This document shows positions 1 to 8,270 of a stretch of 22,216 bases of DNA, piece after piece. The stretch's first letter is position 1. Each line of letters starts with the position of its first letter. This stretch comes from Sphingobacteriales bacterium (GTDB lineage: Bacteria; Bacteroidota; Bacteroidia; Chitinophagales; UBA2359): contig JADKCK010000011.1 of assembly GCA_016718845.1 (NCBI GenBank), positions 1-22,216 of the forward strand, written 5' to 3'. The position numbers were made by a program, and so were the translations under genes. Under the pieces are notes generated by a model that saw only the letters and a list, made by a program, of their open reading frames with translations, was not told where the DNA came from and did no database searches.

Positions 1-16
1 TTCATGGGGCGAGCAA

Positions 17-238
17 CTAAGCCAATATTGCCGTTGATTGGAAGCATTTGTAGGTTTGAATACCTAAAAGCACTGCACAGTCTAAGCGATAGTTTCCCAT
101 AAATTCGTAAGGGAAATGTGAGACTAATAATACAACAAAGATAGCACTTTTACAAATGCCCAAGTGTTTTTTGTAATTAGCGATTGTTACTTTTGCACAA
201 GGTGCTACAAGTTCACCTTTAGGTGCTTTTTCGTTCAT
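17..238 (-). CDS. small hypothetical protein, possibly a fragment
   Basis: This 73-residue frame begins with an ATG that overlaps the TGA of the upstream broken gene (ATGA at 235-238), the usual sign of translational coupling in an operon. The first 30 residues are rich in Lys, Ala and Pro (MNEKAPKGELVAPCAKV). The middle becomes hydrophobic and Cys-rich, and the end reads NYRLDCAVLLGIQTYKC. The composition change suggests that a frameshift may lie inside it, as in the gene before it. I recognise no domain. It could equally be chance open frame, so confidence is low. Confidence 0.3.
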   Translation of the reverse strand: MNEKAPKGELVAPCAKVTIANYKKHLGICKSAIFVVLLVSHFPYEFMGNYRLDCAVLLGIQTYKCFQSTAILA

Positions 239-1658
239 TTATCTAGCAGCCATGTTTTTTGTTCCTCAAACCTATTTGTGGTGTCTATTTTCTTTTTAGT
301 AAATTGAAACTTTGGTGTCCGGGTTTACTAGTTTGTGTAGGCGTTGCAGCAGTTTAATAAACTATAGGCATCGTTCGGCATGGCTTTTTCGGGGGCAACT
401 AGTTTGCTGCCGTTTTAAATAGGTGGCAAATAGAGCAGCTATGTGCCTCAAAGCATCGTTTCGTTTGGCTCATGGTAGGTGCAGTAGCAACATGCAGGCT
501 TCGGTGTTGTAAAACATCATCCCGAAAACTACCTGATGCAACAAGCCAATGTTGGCAGAATATTGTTGTTGGTTAAACCTAAAGTATCGCCAAATTATAG
601 TAGTAAGCATTGTGCCTAAATTGAGCGTAATTTGGGTTGCTATAGGTTGCTATAAAGTCTATCTGTCCAAGCAAAATCTTGGTTTCAGATGGTTATCGGT
701 TACAATATTCATATGTCATGGCGATAGATGGTTGTTTTCGTCGAGTAATAATTGGTTGGCTAACAGGTGTTTATAAATCTCAAAAGTTCATTTAGCGAAT
801 CTTTGCTGTTGGCTTGGTTTATTTTTCTTATGCCGTAGTTAATCAAATAGGCATACATGTCGCGTTGTTCGGTGGTGCTAAACTTGGCTGCATGATGGTA
901 CAACAATTGCTTTAATTGTTCAAAATATTGCTCGTGTGTGCTGTTGTAGGCGGCGATAAATAGCAGCATAAATGGCTGGCAGGAGTATCTTCGATGGCAG
1001 GGTGTGTATCTAGGTAATGCTAAATTTCGTTGATTAAGCCTGGCTCGTAGTTTGCAAAACTACCTTTTGTCGGTTTGGCATCTCGCGGCTGTATTTTAGT
1101 TTTAATGCCAGGTAATGCACATCTGTTGAGTCGATGACACCTGCAAACTTCCGTCGAAAAGATGTTTTTGTTTGTCGAAATCGGAGTTCTCGTGCTGATG
1201 CAGTAAAAACTGATTGCAGTGATAATTGGCATCAAGCGCTTGTTGACTCTGATAAATTTGTGCTTCGCTTAGGCCGCCAAAAAAATGTTTGTCTAAATTA
1301 AATTTGTTGTAGTAGCTCAATAGGTAGTTGTAGTTCGCCATTTGGTCGTTTTTAAGCGCTGTTTTTAATAAACTGCTCGGCAAGTGTTAATAAATTGCTC
1401 GTTAGATAATACAAAGTGGGAGCATGATAAATTTGACCTTCCCATCTGCCCAGGCCTCACTTTGGTAATTGCCACTTTCGCAGTCGGGTTTACCAACAAC
1501 AAAGTACTCTCAGGTGTACTACATCGGCTTTTTGTGTTAAAATAGGGCGTTTGATAAAATCGATATGAAATTTTGCGAAGCTCTTTGTCCAAAACGTACA
1601 CATAATAAAACCAACAATTTACTATCGCGCATAAAATACAACTTTTTGAGAAACCCAT
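235..1658 (-). pseudogene. multi-frameshifted hypothetical protein of a Bacteroidota family
   Basis: Joining the three minus-strand frames gives a continuous protein of roughly 470 residues. Stretches in order include ELRKISYRFYQTPYFNTK (N-terminal), ANYNYLLSYYNKFNLDKHFF, YLALKLKYSREMPNRQKVV, QRDMYAYLINYGIRKIN, then a piece around LLANQLLLDENNHLSPWHYMNIVT, ending with a TGA at 235-237. The style (rich in Tyr, Leu and Gln, probably helical repeats) resembles an uncharacterised family common in Saprospiria-like genomes, recalled from memory. At least six frame changes and one in-frame TAG are needed, but little sequence is missing between pieces. Recent decay or local sequencing indels would both fit. 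A weak -7-like box (TACCTTTA, minus strand) lies at 1678-1685. Function unknown. Confidence 0.6.
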
Positions 1659-1929
1659 TTTTTGTTCGTTTTTATGCTAAAGGTAAACCTAAATTGTAAT
1701 AAATGGGCATTTTAGGCTTTTTGTTTAAGATACACACGTTTTTACAAAATAAACTGAGAACGGAAGCCAAAAGTGTGTTTTTGCCTTTACTGCAAGCCTT
1801 CTGCGGCAGAAAACAACAAACAACTACTACCCTATCTAAGACAAATAGCATGAAAAATAAAGTCTTCTATCCTAACCAACTTAATTGTTTTTATCAATAC
1901 CAATTGCGTGACAACAAAAGGCCTGCCAG

Positions 1930-2613
1930 TTGTTCGGGTGGCTGTGTGTATCGGGCGATGTGGATAATAATGGCATAATAAATATGCACGACCTGCTGCC
2001 TTTTAGCCTACAATTTAATGCCGAAGATGCCAATACCTTCGAAATAAATTTCCCGCAATCGTTTATCAACAACGACACTAATGTAGTGGCTATATACCGC
2101 CGTATTAACAACACCCAAATTGATGTGGGCATTACGCGTATCAACCAACAGGCAGCAATTGGCAATGGTATTATTAGCCGCATTAAATTTGTGATGGAGG
2201 ATATTATTGACAGTGGAAAAAACAAAACAAGCGCCCTCAATAACCTGCAATGTAGCATCAACAACATACAGATACTAACCAACGGACTTGTTTTGCAGCA
2301 AATAGCAGATGTTACCGCCAACACCATTGACCAAGCCGTTGATATACCCGCAAAAATAACCACAGTGCCTAACCCAAACAACGATGTGCGCATCTACCCT
2401 AATCCTGCAACAAACGTGATGCAAATAACAACACCCAACAACATAGCTATCAACACTTTGCAAGTGTTTAACCTAAACAGGCAAAGCATCTACCAAAAAC
2501 AACTGCCACAAAATAGTAACACCGCTACCCTCGATGTGCAAGACTTACCCAACGGTTGGTACGTATTGCAACTTGTTACCAACGCCAAAGTAATAAACCA
2601 AGCGTTTGCTTAG
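1930..2613 (+). pseudogene. C-terminal part of a secreted dockerin-like protein with T9SS sorting domain
   Basis: The frame opens into SGDVDNNGIINMHDLLPF, a Ca-binding dockerin/EF-hand-like loop. A cohesin-like beta segment follows (DVGITRINQQAAIGNG, then IKFVMED). The last 75 residues are a T9SS type A sorting domain, starting at RIYPNPATNVMQIT, with LQVFNLNRQSIY and LPNGWYVLQLV typical of that fold. The nominal start is a TTG inside the conserved WxxxGD segment, so the true N-terminus with its signal peptide is missing. Residual coding sequence around 1703-1930 lies in other frames, with a possible original ATG at 1851. I infer an internal deletion or frameshift. An intact homologue would be exported and attached to the cell surface by the T9SS. 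Confidence 0.65.
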
Positions 2614-2623
2614 TAGCACATTA

Positions 2624-2880
2624 AATGTGGCGATGTTGCGATGTAGTGATGTTGCGATGTAGTGATGTTGCGATGTAGTGATGTTGCGATGTAGTGATGT
2701 AGTGATGTTGCGATGTAGTGATGTTGCGATGTTGCGATGTAGTGATGTTGCGATGTAGTGATGTAGTGATGTTGCGATGGCGATGTAGTGATGTTGCGAT
2801 GTAGTGATGTTGCGATGTAGTGATGTTGCGATGTAGTGATGTAGTGATGTTGCGATGTGGCGATGTGGCGATGTAGTGAT
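2624..2880 (+). repeat. 8-base tandem array (GATGTTGC / GATGTAGT)
   Basis: About 32 head-to-tail units, mainly GATGTTGC and GATGTAGT, with a few GATGTGGC, often alternating. Phase is kept throughout except for one 6-base unit at 2776-2781. The array fills the space between the stop of the T9SS fragment and the next secreted-protein gene. Long open frames on the minus strand here are repeat artefacts. A related array occurs at 9765-9900. Confidence 0.95.
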
Positions 2881-2922
2881 TAGCCTGCAGCTTGTAGCCT
2901 GTAGCCTGCAGCTTGTAGCTTT
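2881..2922 (+). repeat. 7-base tandem array (TAGCCTG / CAGCTTG)
   Basis: Six heptamers in register: TAGCCTG, CAGCTTG, TAGCCTG, TAGCCTG, CAGCTTG and TAGCTTT. They abut the 8-base array directly and end 40 bases before the ATG of the PKD protein. The change of period from 8 to 7 at a sharp border is unusual. Confidence 0.85.
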
Positions 2923-2962
2923 GAATAACACCTAAATTCATAATTTTCAAAAACTTTCAGTC

Positions 2963-4489
2963 ATGAAAAACTTAATTTTCCTTTTCGTTTTCTTCTGCCT
3001 TTCGGTTGCTGCTACGGCGCAAAACTGCAACACAATTGTTTCGTTCAATCAAAACCCCGATGGCTCGTACCAGTTTTACGGTTACACCACCGACTCCACA
3101 TTTTTAGGAGCGCCTGTGTCGTGGGCGTGGTCTTTTAATCCCAACCCAACCACCTCTACCGAGCAAAGCCCCGTTGTAGCCTTTAACGCTCCGGGTATTT
3201 ACCAAGTATGCTTAACCATTACTACAGGCATAGGTTGTACAGGTACAGGTTGCACCACATTAGCCATTGCCGAGCCACCTGCTTGCTCGGCATCGTTTAC
3301 CAGCACTGCCGCCGGGGGCATCGTTACCGCAACATCAACATCTAGCACCTTAGACGGCACTATTAGTAGCTACTTTTGGTTTGGCAACGGGCTTGCTTAT
3401 GGCAGCAGCAACACCGCAACCATTGATGCCAATGGCTTAGACTCGCTTTATTTGTGCTTAACCATTAACACCAGCAATGGTTGCTCCGATACGTATTGTA
3501 GTGGCGTTTATGTGGGCGATGGACCCGTTTGTAATGCTAATTTTTATGCAGCCGTAGAAGCCAACACCGTTAGCTTTACCAATACCTCAACAGGCGACGA
3601 CCTTACTGCTTACTTTTGGGATTTTGGCGATGGCTCTACCGCATCGGTGCTAAATCCTACACACACTTACCCAACCGGCGATGCTAATTATATTGCCTGC
3701 CTAACTATATACGGCAGCGGAAACCCCGCCACAGGTGGCTACGACTGTACTAATACCACGTGCCAAAATGTTACAATAGGTAGCGGCGGCGGAACCGAGT
3801 GCGAAGTGTCGTTTGGGCAAACTAGTACCGACGGATTAACGTTTTTGTTTGGCGTTAATTCGGGAGCAACCGATGCTGTTTCTTGGGCATGGGACTTTGG
3901 CGACGGAACAACGGCTAACAACCCCTATCAAGTAGCTCACACCTACACAGCAAACGGATATTACTCGGCTTGTTTAACCGTAACTTTTGTTAACGACTCA
4001 ATTGCTTGCACTGCCTACTATTGCGACAGCTTACAGGTAACAGGTGCAGGTGGTAATTTTGACACTTCGTTGTGTGGAAACATCTACCCTGCAACTGCCG
4101 ACTCAACAGAGTGGGTAAATTTATACGGTGCAACGGTATACCTTATCGAACACAACACAGCCGAAGGCACACTTACCGCCATTGCTCAACAAGATGTGTT
4201 CTCGGCTCCGGGCGCAACAGGGCTAAACTATTGTTTCGACAATTTAGCTGTGGGCAACGAGTATTTGGTAAAAGCAGCACTATTGCCCGAAAGCCCGTTT
4301 TACGCTAATTACCTACCAACTTACAGTATTAATAGCCTAACATGGATAGATGCAAACCCTATTGTGCTGGGCGATTTCATACCTAACTATGCTCAGATAC
4401 AGCTTGTGGAAGGCGTAAACCCAGGTGGGGCAGGTTTTATTGGCGGCAACATATCCGACGGTGCAGGCAAGACAGAAGCACGGGTTTAG
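2963..4489 (+). CDS. secreted multi-PKD-domain protein, N-terminal part (frameshifted)
   Basis: Residues 1-19 form a signal peptide (MKNLIFLFVFFCLSVAATAQ). Four PKD-like beta-sandwich modules follow. Two have the classic motif: FWDFGDGSTA near residue 218 and WAWDFGDGTTA near residue 310, each followed by HTY and CLT strands. The first two are more divergent (WAWSFNPNP, SYFWFGNGLAYG). A further beta domain with paired cysteines (about residues 365-490) precedes the break. The frame closes at 4489, but sequence continuing the same protein resumes at once in another frame (4507-4989). The intact protein would be about 675 residues. PKD modules in Bacteroidota serve as spacers in exported adhesins and enzymes. 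No catalytic domain is visible, so a surface or adhesive role is inference. Confidence 0.85.
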   Translation: MKNLIFLFVFFCLSVAATAQNCNTIVSFNQNPDGSYQFYGYTTDSTFLGAPVSWAWSFNPNPTTSTEQSPVVAFNAPGIYQVCLTITTGIGCTGTGCTTLAIAEPPACSASFTSTAAGGIVTATSTSSTLDGTISSYFWFGNGLAYGSSNTATIDANGLDSLYLCLTINTSNGCSDTYCSGVYVGDGPVCNANFYAAVEANTVSFTNTSTGDDLTAYFWDFGDGSTASVLNPTHTYPTGDANYIACLTIYGSGNPATGGYDCTNTTCQNVTIGSGGGTECEVSFGQTSTDGLTFLFGVNSGATDAVSWAWDFGDGTTANNPYQVAHTYTANGYYSACLTVTFVNDSIACTAYYCDSLQVTGAGGNFDTSLCGNIYPATADSTEWVNLYGATVYLIEHNTAEGTLTAIAQQDVFSAPGATGLNYCFDNLAVGNEYLVKAALLPESPFYANYLPTYSINSLTWIDANPIVLGDFIPNYAQIQLVEGVNPGGAGFIGGNISDGAGKTEARV

Positions 4490-4506
4490 CGGGCATCGAG
4501 GTAATT

Positions 4507-4989
4507 TTGTACAATGCCACCCACCAAGCAGTAGCCGTAACTTATACTAATGCCGATGGTAACTACTCGTTTGCTAACCTAGCTTATGGTACTTATTATG
4601 TAGCCGTAGAAGTTTTAAACCACACATCGGACGAAATAATGGTTGTGTTGTCGGGCAGCAATGCCAGCTCGGTAGCTAATAGTTTTGTAGATGCAGGCGA
4701 CACTTTTGAGGCACAAGCAAGCAGCGTACAAGCCAATACCGTTTTGCTAAACAGTCTAAGCCTTATGCCAAATATTGCCAACACAAACAGCGTGGTTATT
4801 ATCCGCTCATCTAAAAACACCCTAAGCCAAGTTAATGTGTACGATATTACCGGTAAATTGGTGGCATCGCAACAAGGCAATGCTACCCAAATAAACCTTA
4901 GCACAGCAGGTTTAATACAGGGCATGTACTTGTGTAATGTGGTTGATGCCAATGGCAATACAGCTACTTGCAAGTTAATTGTGCAGTAA
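4507..4989 (+). CDS. C-terminal part of the PKD protein: carboxypeptidase-regulatory-like and T9SS domains
   Basis: This is the continuation of the 2963-4489 frame. In this frame the residues just before are TGLAGIEVILYNAT, so the coding sequence is joined to the upstream gene and the apparent TTG start at 4507 is not real. The segment YTNADGNYSFANLAYGTYYV is a typical carboxypeptidase regulatory-like/SdrD-B strand pattern. The last 70 residues (LSQVNVYDITGKLVAS, then GLIQGMYLCNVVD and CKLIVQ) are a T9SS sorting domain, implying export across the outer membrane and surface attachment. One indel near 4470-4489 explains the split; a sequencing error or a recent mutation would both fit. Confidence 0.8.
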   Translation: MYNATHQAVAVTYTNADGNYSFANLAYGTYYVAVEVLNHTSDEIMVVLSGSNASSVANSFVDAGDTFEAQASSVQANTVLLNSLSLMPNIANTNSVVIIRSSKNTLSQVNVYDITGKLVASQQGNATQINLSTAGLIQGMYLCNVVDANGNTATCKLIVQ

Positions 4990-5016
4990 TAAGGCATTAA
5001 GCCATTAAAATAATAC

Positions 5017-5052
5017 AAACGCCCGCATCAATTACCGATGCGGGCGTTTTTT
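5017..5052 (+). terminator. rho-independent terminator of the PKD gene
   Basis: The stem AAACGCCCGCATC pairs perfectly with GATGCGGGCGTTT around a 7-base loop, followed by a T run. It lies 28 bases after the TAA of the PKD protein. Confidence 0.9.
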
Positions 5053-5177
5053 ACATACACTAATGGCAACTTTTTTGTTGGGTAGATGCTTATTTTACGG
5101 CTAAATAAGATGCCGTGTTTGTTTTCAAAAAACACTACCACTGTTCAAAAAACAGCAAGACGGCAAAAAAAGCGCCA

Positions 5178-5560
5178 AGTAATGACAGCAAAGCATCAAG
5201 ACGCCAAAAATGAGCAGCAAGACGGGTCAAATGAGTGCACAAACGTAAAAAATGAGCAGCAAGACAGGGCAGATGAGTGCACAGACGCAAAAAATGAGCA
5301 GCAATACGGGACAGATGAGTGCACAGACGCAAAAAATGAGCAGCAAGACGGGGCAGATGAGTGCACAGACGGCAAAAAAAGTGCACAGACTGCAAAAAAG
5401 AGTAGCAAGTAATGACAGCAAAGCAGCAAGACGGGTCAGATGAGTGCACAGACGGGTCAGATGAGCAGCAAGACGGGTCAGATGAGTGCACAGACGGGTC
5501 AGATGAGCAACAGACGAGATGAGTGCCCGACGGGTCAGATGAGCGGCAAGATGGGTCAAA
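5178..5560 (+). repeat. degenerate 21/42-base tandem repeat
   Basis: Units alternate between a CAGATGAGTGCACAGACG type and an ATGAGCAGCAAGACGGG type, giving a 21-base period on the right and a 42-base higher-order period with A-runs on the left. The flank AAGTAATGACAGCAAAGCA occurs twice, at about 5178 and 5407, so a block of about 230 bases looks duplicated. One plus frame reads MSSKTGQMSAQTQK repeatedly but contains stops and has no plausible start region. I regard the open frames here as repeat artefacts. Confidence 0.8.
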
Positions 5561-5659
5561 AGGCACAATAATTACCGAAACTTGGCACTAACACTTAACT
5601 GCTAATCTTGTACTATTGGTGCATTTAGTTTAAAATATCGAGTAAGGCGACCACAAACA

Positions 5660-5724
5660 CAAATCCCCGCCTTAAAGGGCAGGGATTTGGTTTGTAAAAG
5701 AAACTGCTTCTTTTATCAGTTTCT
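5660..5724. other. two adjacent hairpins in non-coding DNA
   Basis: CAAATCCC (5660-5667) pairs with GGGATTTG (5682-5689), with an inner GCC/GGC. AGAAACTG (5699-5706) pairs with CAGTTTCT (5717-5724). There is no adjacent gene on either strand for them to terminate clearly. The 290 bases from 5561 to 5850 otherwise show no gene. Confidence 0.6.
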
Positions 5725-5850
5725 AAAAAGTAAATAATCAAACAACAACTTTATACCTAAGTAGTTTTTCAAGCTAATAATGTTTGGTGTAAATGTTGAG
5801 TTTGGGCAAATTGGCACATACTCTTGTTTGTTTTTTCATCGATAAATAAC

Positions 5851-6192
5851 CATATCGCACCCCTAACGGGGCTTAAAATACCCTTATCTACACTTTATGC
5901 TACCCATATTGCACCCCTAACGGGGCAGAAACGGATTTATCTGACCATATTAACCTGAAAGGCTACTAAGCAGTCTTTCAAGTTAATAATGTTGAGTAGA
6001 ATAGGCATTTTTAGCCCCGTTTGATATGGGTAGCAGAAGAGGTGTATAAACGTATTTTAGCCCCGTTAGGGGTGTAATATGGGTAGCATAAGAGGTGTAT
6101 AAACGTATTTTAGCCCCGTTAGGGGCGTGATATGGGTAGCATAAGAGGTGGATAAACGTGTTTTAGCCCCGTTAGGGGTGTGATATGGGATT
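5851..6192. repeat. facing clusters of a GCCCCGTTAGGGGT element
   Basis: Two copies in one orientation (cores at about 5858-5872 and 5911-5926) face three full copies and one truncated copy in the other (about 6012-6020, 6058-6073, 6111-6126, 6165-6180). Each core has a CCCC/GGGG mini-stem and is followed by an ATATGGGTAGCATAAGAGG tail. The right cluster is also a tandem repeat of about 52 bases. The opposed clusters could form a long stem. They lie between the 21/42-base repeat region and the 3' end of the esterase gene. I infer a REP-like intergenic element. Confidence 0.85.
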
Positions 6193-6226
6193 CATCAATC
6201 GTTGCTCAACAACAAGGGCTGCATCT

Positions 6227-7654
6227 TTACTGAATTACAATTTGTTGGGTGTCGATAACTACTATTTCGCGCTTGCTTCGCACTTCGGTCATTTGGCTTA
6301 ATCGGGCAATATACATGCCTTTTGGCAAGCCCGATATGTTGATGGTTGCGTTATCGGCGGTTAATTTACGCTCTAAAACTGTTTTGCCAGTTGTGTCGCT
6401 TAGGGTAAAGTAGGTGGGTATGCCATTGTAGTTGTTTAGGCTTACGTTTAAGGTGTGGCGGGCGGGATTGGGCGAAAATGTAGCTACTTTTGGAGGTGCT
6501 ATATTGCTTGTTTGGTTAGCATAATCGGCAAAAAGCCATTGATGAGCATCGGGGAACTCTCTTTTCCAAAACCACTCGCTGTGTTGCCCGTCGGCGTGTA
6601 CTTCGTAGGCAATTTCGTTGGCATCGAAACCAGCGCTAAGTAAGGCGTTTTTTAGGTCAAACATATCGCTCACCATGCTGCTGCTTTCTAATTGCCCACA
6701 AAGGAGGTAAAATTTTTGTGGATACGTTTTGGCGTTGGCTGCTACATAATCGTAGATTTGCGGTTTGTTGAACCACAATGCCGGCGAAAAAACGCCTACT
6801 CGTCCAAACACATCGGGGTGTTTGGTGGCTGCATACAGCGATATTAAACCGCCCATAGAGCTGCCCATAATGCCTGTGTTTTCTTGATTAGGCAGGGTGC
6901 GGTAGTGTTGGTCGATATAGGGTTTTAAGGTACTGACCAAAAACTCCACATATTCATCGCCCGAACCGCCTTCGTTGTATTCGGTGTTTTCCCAGGGGGC
7001 GTATTCGTCCAATCGGTCGGCGTTGCCATTATCTATGGCTACGGCAATTACGCCCCTAAAACCGTTTTGTTCTAAGGTGGTGAGGCTTTCGTCAATTCCC
7101 CATTCGCCGGCAAAGCTGGTGTAGGCATCAAACACGTTTTGCCCGTCGTGGAGGTACAAAACGGGGTAATTTTGGGTTGATGAAGTGTAGTTTTGGGGCA
7201 GATATATCCAAACGCGGCGCGTTTTGTTGAGTTGGGGTATGTAAAAATCTTGGGCGATAATGCTTACTTGGGCGTTGGCGGTGTGCTGTGGCGGTGTGCC
7301 GGTCAAATCTTTCCAGCTCAACACTGTTAGGTTAAGTGTGGCGGCTTGCCCAGTGTAGTTGTAGGTTCGGTTAGCCATTTCGCCTCCTGCTGCATCGCCC
7401 TCTACTGTTGTCCAGGTGCCTCGTGTAAACTTAAACTCCATTACGCCAATAGGTGGGTTTAGTGTGATGCTGTACGTACCGTTTGCGTTGTTGGTTAGGG
7501 GCGTGCCTGCGGCATTCCAACTATTGATATTGGAGGCAAGATAGACCAATGCGCCTTCGGGGGTGTTGTTGGGTATTGTTAGGGTGATGTTTATCTGCCC
7601 AAAAACACAAACCGATGCGTATAAAAGGACAAAAAGTAAAGCGGTGTTTTTCAT
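6227..7654 (-). CDS. secreted esterase with N-terminal carbohydrate-binding-like domain and T9SS tail
   Basis: The 475-residue protein has a signal peptide (residues 1-20, ending CVFGQ). An N-terminal beta domain (about 22-115) resembles CBM20/glycogen-binding modules (SNINSWN, then GVMEFKFTRGTW). The alpha/beta-hydrolase domain belongs to the putative esterase family (esterase D/enterochelin esterase-like), about residues 130-378. The nucleophile elbow GSSMGG places the catalytic Ser at 266. His358 (DGQHSEWFW) is the likely catalytic His, and Glu323 a possible acid. The oxyanion region is YLHDGQNVFD. The last 85 residues (TFSPNPARHTLNVSL onward) are a T9SS sorting domain. It probably acts at the cell surface on an ester-decorated glycan or a similar substrate; the substrate is unknown. 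It starts 51 bases after the VWA gene with no promoter seen between them, so cotranscription is likely. Confidence 0.9.
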   Translation of the reverse strand: MKNTALLFVLLYASVCVFGQINITLTIPNNTPEGALVYLASNINSWNAAGTPLTNNANGTYSITLNPPIGVMEFKFTRGTWTTVEGDAAGGEMANRTYNYTGQAATLNLTVLSWKDLTGTPPQHTANAQVSIIAQDFYIPQLNKTRRVWIYLPQNYTSSTQNYPVLYLHDGQNVFDAYTSFAGEWGIDESLTTLEQNGFRGVIAVAIDNGNADRLDEYAPWENTEYNEGGSGDEYVEFLVSTLKPYIDQHYRTLPNQENTGIMGSSMGGLISLYAATKHPDVFGRVGVFSPALWFNKPQIYDYVAANAKTYPQKFYLLCGQLESSSMVSDMFDLKNALLSAGFDANEIAYEVHADGQHSEWFWKREFPDAHQWLFADYANQTSNIAPPKVATFSPNPARHTLNVSLNNYNGIPTYFTLSDTTGKTVLERKLTADNATINISGLPKGMYIARLSQMTEVRSKREIVVIDTQQIVIQ

Positions 7655-7705
7655 GGTGTTTTAGGTGGAGGGAGTTATGGGGGTTTTAATTGTTGCTGTA
7701 GTATC

Positions 7706-8080
7706 TTAAATCTTGCGGTATTCGTAGGTTTCTTTGCTGTTGCCTTGTCCGGTAATTTCTAGTTTTTCGCTGTTCGATAATCGCACATCTTTATCGCGGG
7801 GTTTATCTATGGGCATGCCCGATATAAACATGCGTTCGTTTTGCGAGTTGCGGTCTATAAAAACATGGCTGCAACGGCTACCTGCTTTAAACTCAATGCC
7901 GCCAACTACTTGTTTTTCGGGGGTGTATGGTATTAGGTATCGTTTTACAAAACCATTGGGCAGCAAATAGCTTTTGGGTTTGCGCTCAACAAGGGGTGTA
8001 GTTTTGGTGTATACCACCTCGGCACCTTTGCAAAAGCGCGGTTTTTTGTAGATGCCAAACAAGTACCACAACAAAAACAA
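7706..8080 (-). CDS. C-terminal membrane/cytoplasmic part of the VWA protein (frameshifted)
   Basis: The frame is open well upstream of the nominal start. The preceding in-frame residues (NDYPTKHLYLLVLPKPGTD, a beta domain, then an FWAKCG segment) directly follow the end of the 8271-9746 frame. A single transmembrane helix (about ILTTLIILFLLWYLFGIY) is followed by a basic, Tyr-rich cytoplasmic domain of about 100 residues that I do not recognise. The nominal ATG lies inside the helix, so this is not an independent gene. One indel near 8265-8275 splits what should be a protein of about 680 residues with an extracytoplasmic VWA part, one membrane span and a cytoplasmic tail. Confidence 0.7.
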   Translation of the reverse strand: MFLLWYLFGIYKKPRFCKGAEVVYTKTTPLVERKPKSYLLPNGFVKRYLIPYTPEKQVVGGIEFKAGSRCSHVFIDRNSQNERMFISGMPIDKPRDKDVRLSNSEKLEITGQGNSKETYEYRKI

Positions 8081-8270
8081 GATAATGAGTGTGGTTAGGA
8101 TAATAGTTCCGCATTTAGCCCAAAAGCTATCGTCGTCTATGGTTACTTGTATGTCTATTTTGTTGTTGGCATCAACGGTAATGTTTTTGTTTTTTGATTT
8201 TAGGGCAAGAGTTAGTTTGTCGGTTCCGGGTTTTGGTAAAACAAGCAGATAAAGGTGCTTGGTCGGATAA

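Noticed and set aside
1881..2393. 170-residue minus-strand frame
   Set aside because: It is the shadow of the plus-strand dockerin/T9SS coding sequence, which has recognisable domains.
2545..2950. His/Thr/Ser-rich proteins on the minus strand
   Set aside because: They are six-frame readings of the octamer array with no independent signal.
5086..5568. Low-complexity proteins across the 21-base repeat (both strands)
   Set aside because: Every frame is open only because the repeat lacks certain stops; composition is extreme and no start context is seen.
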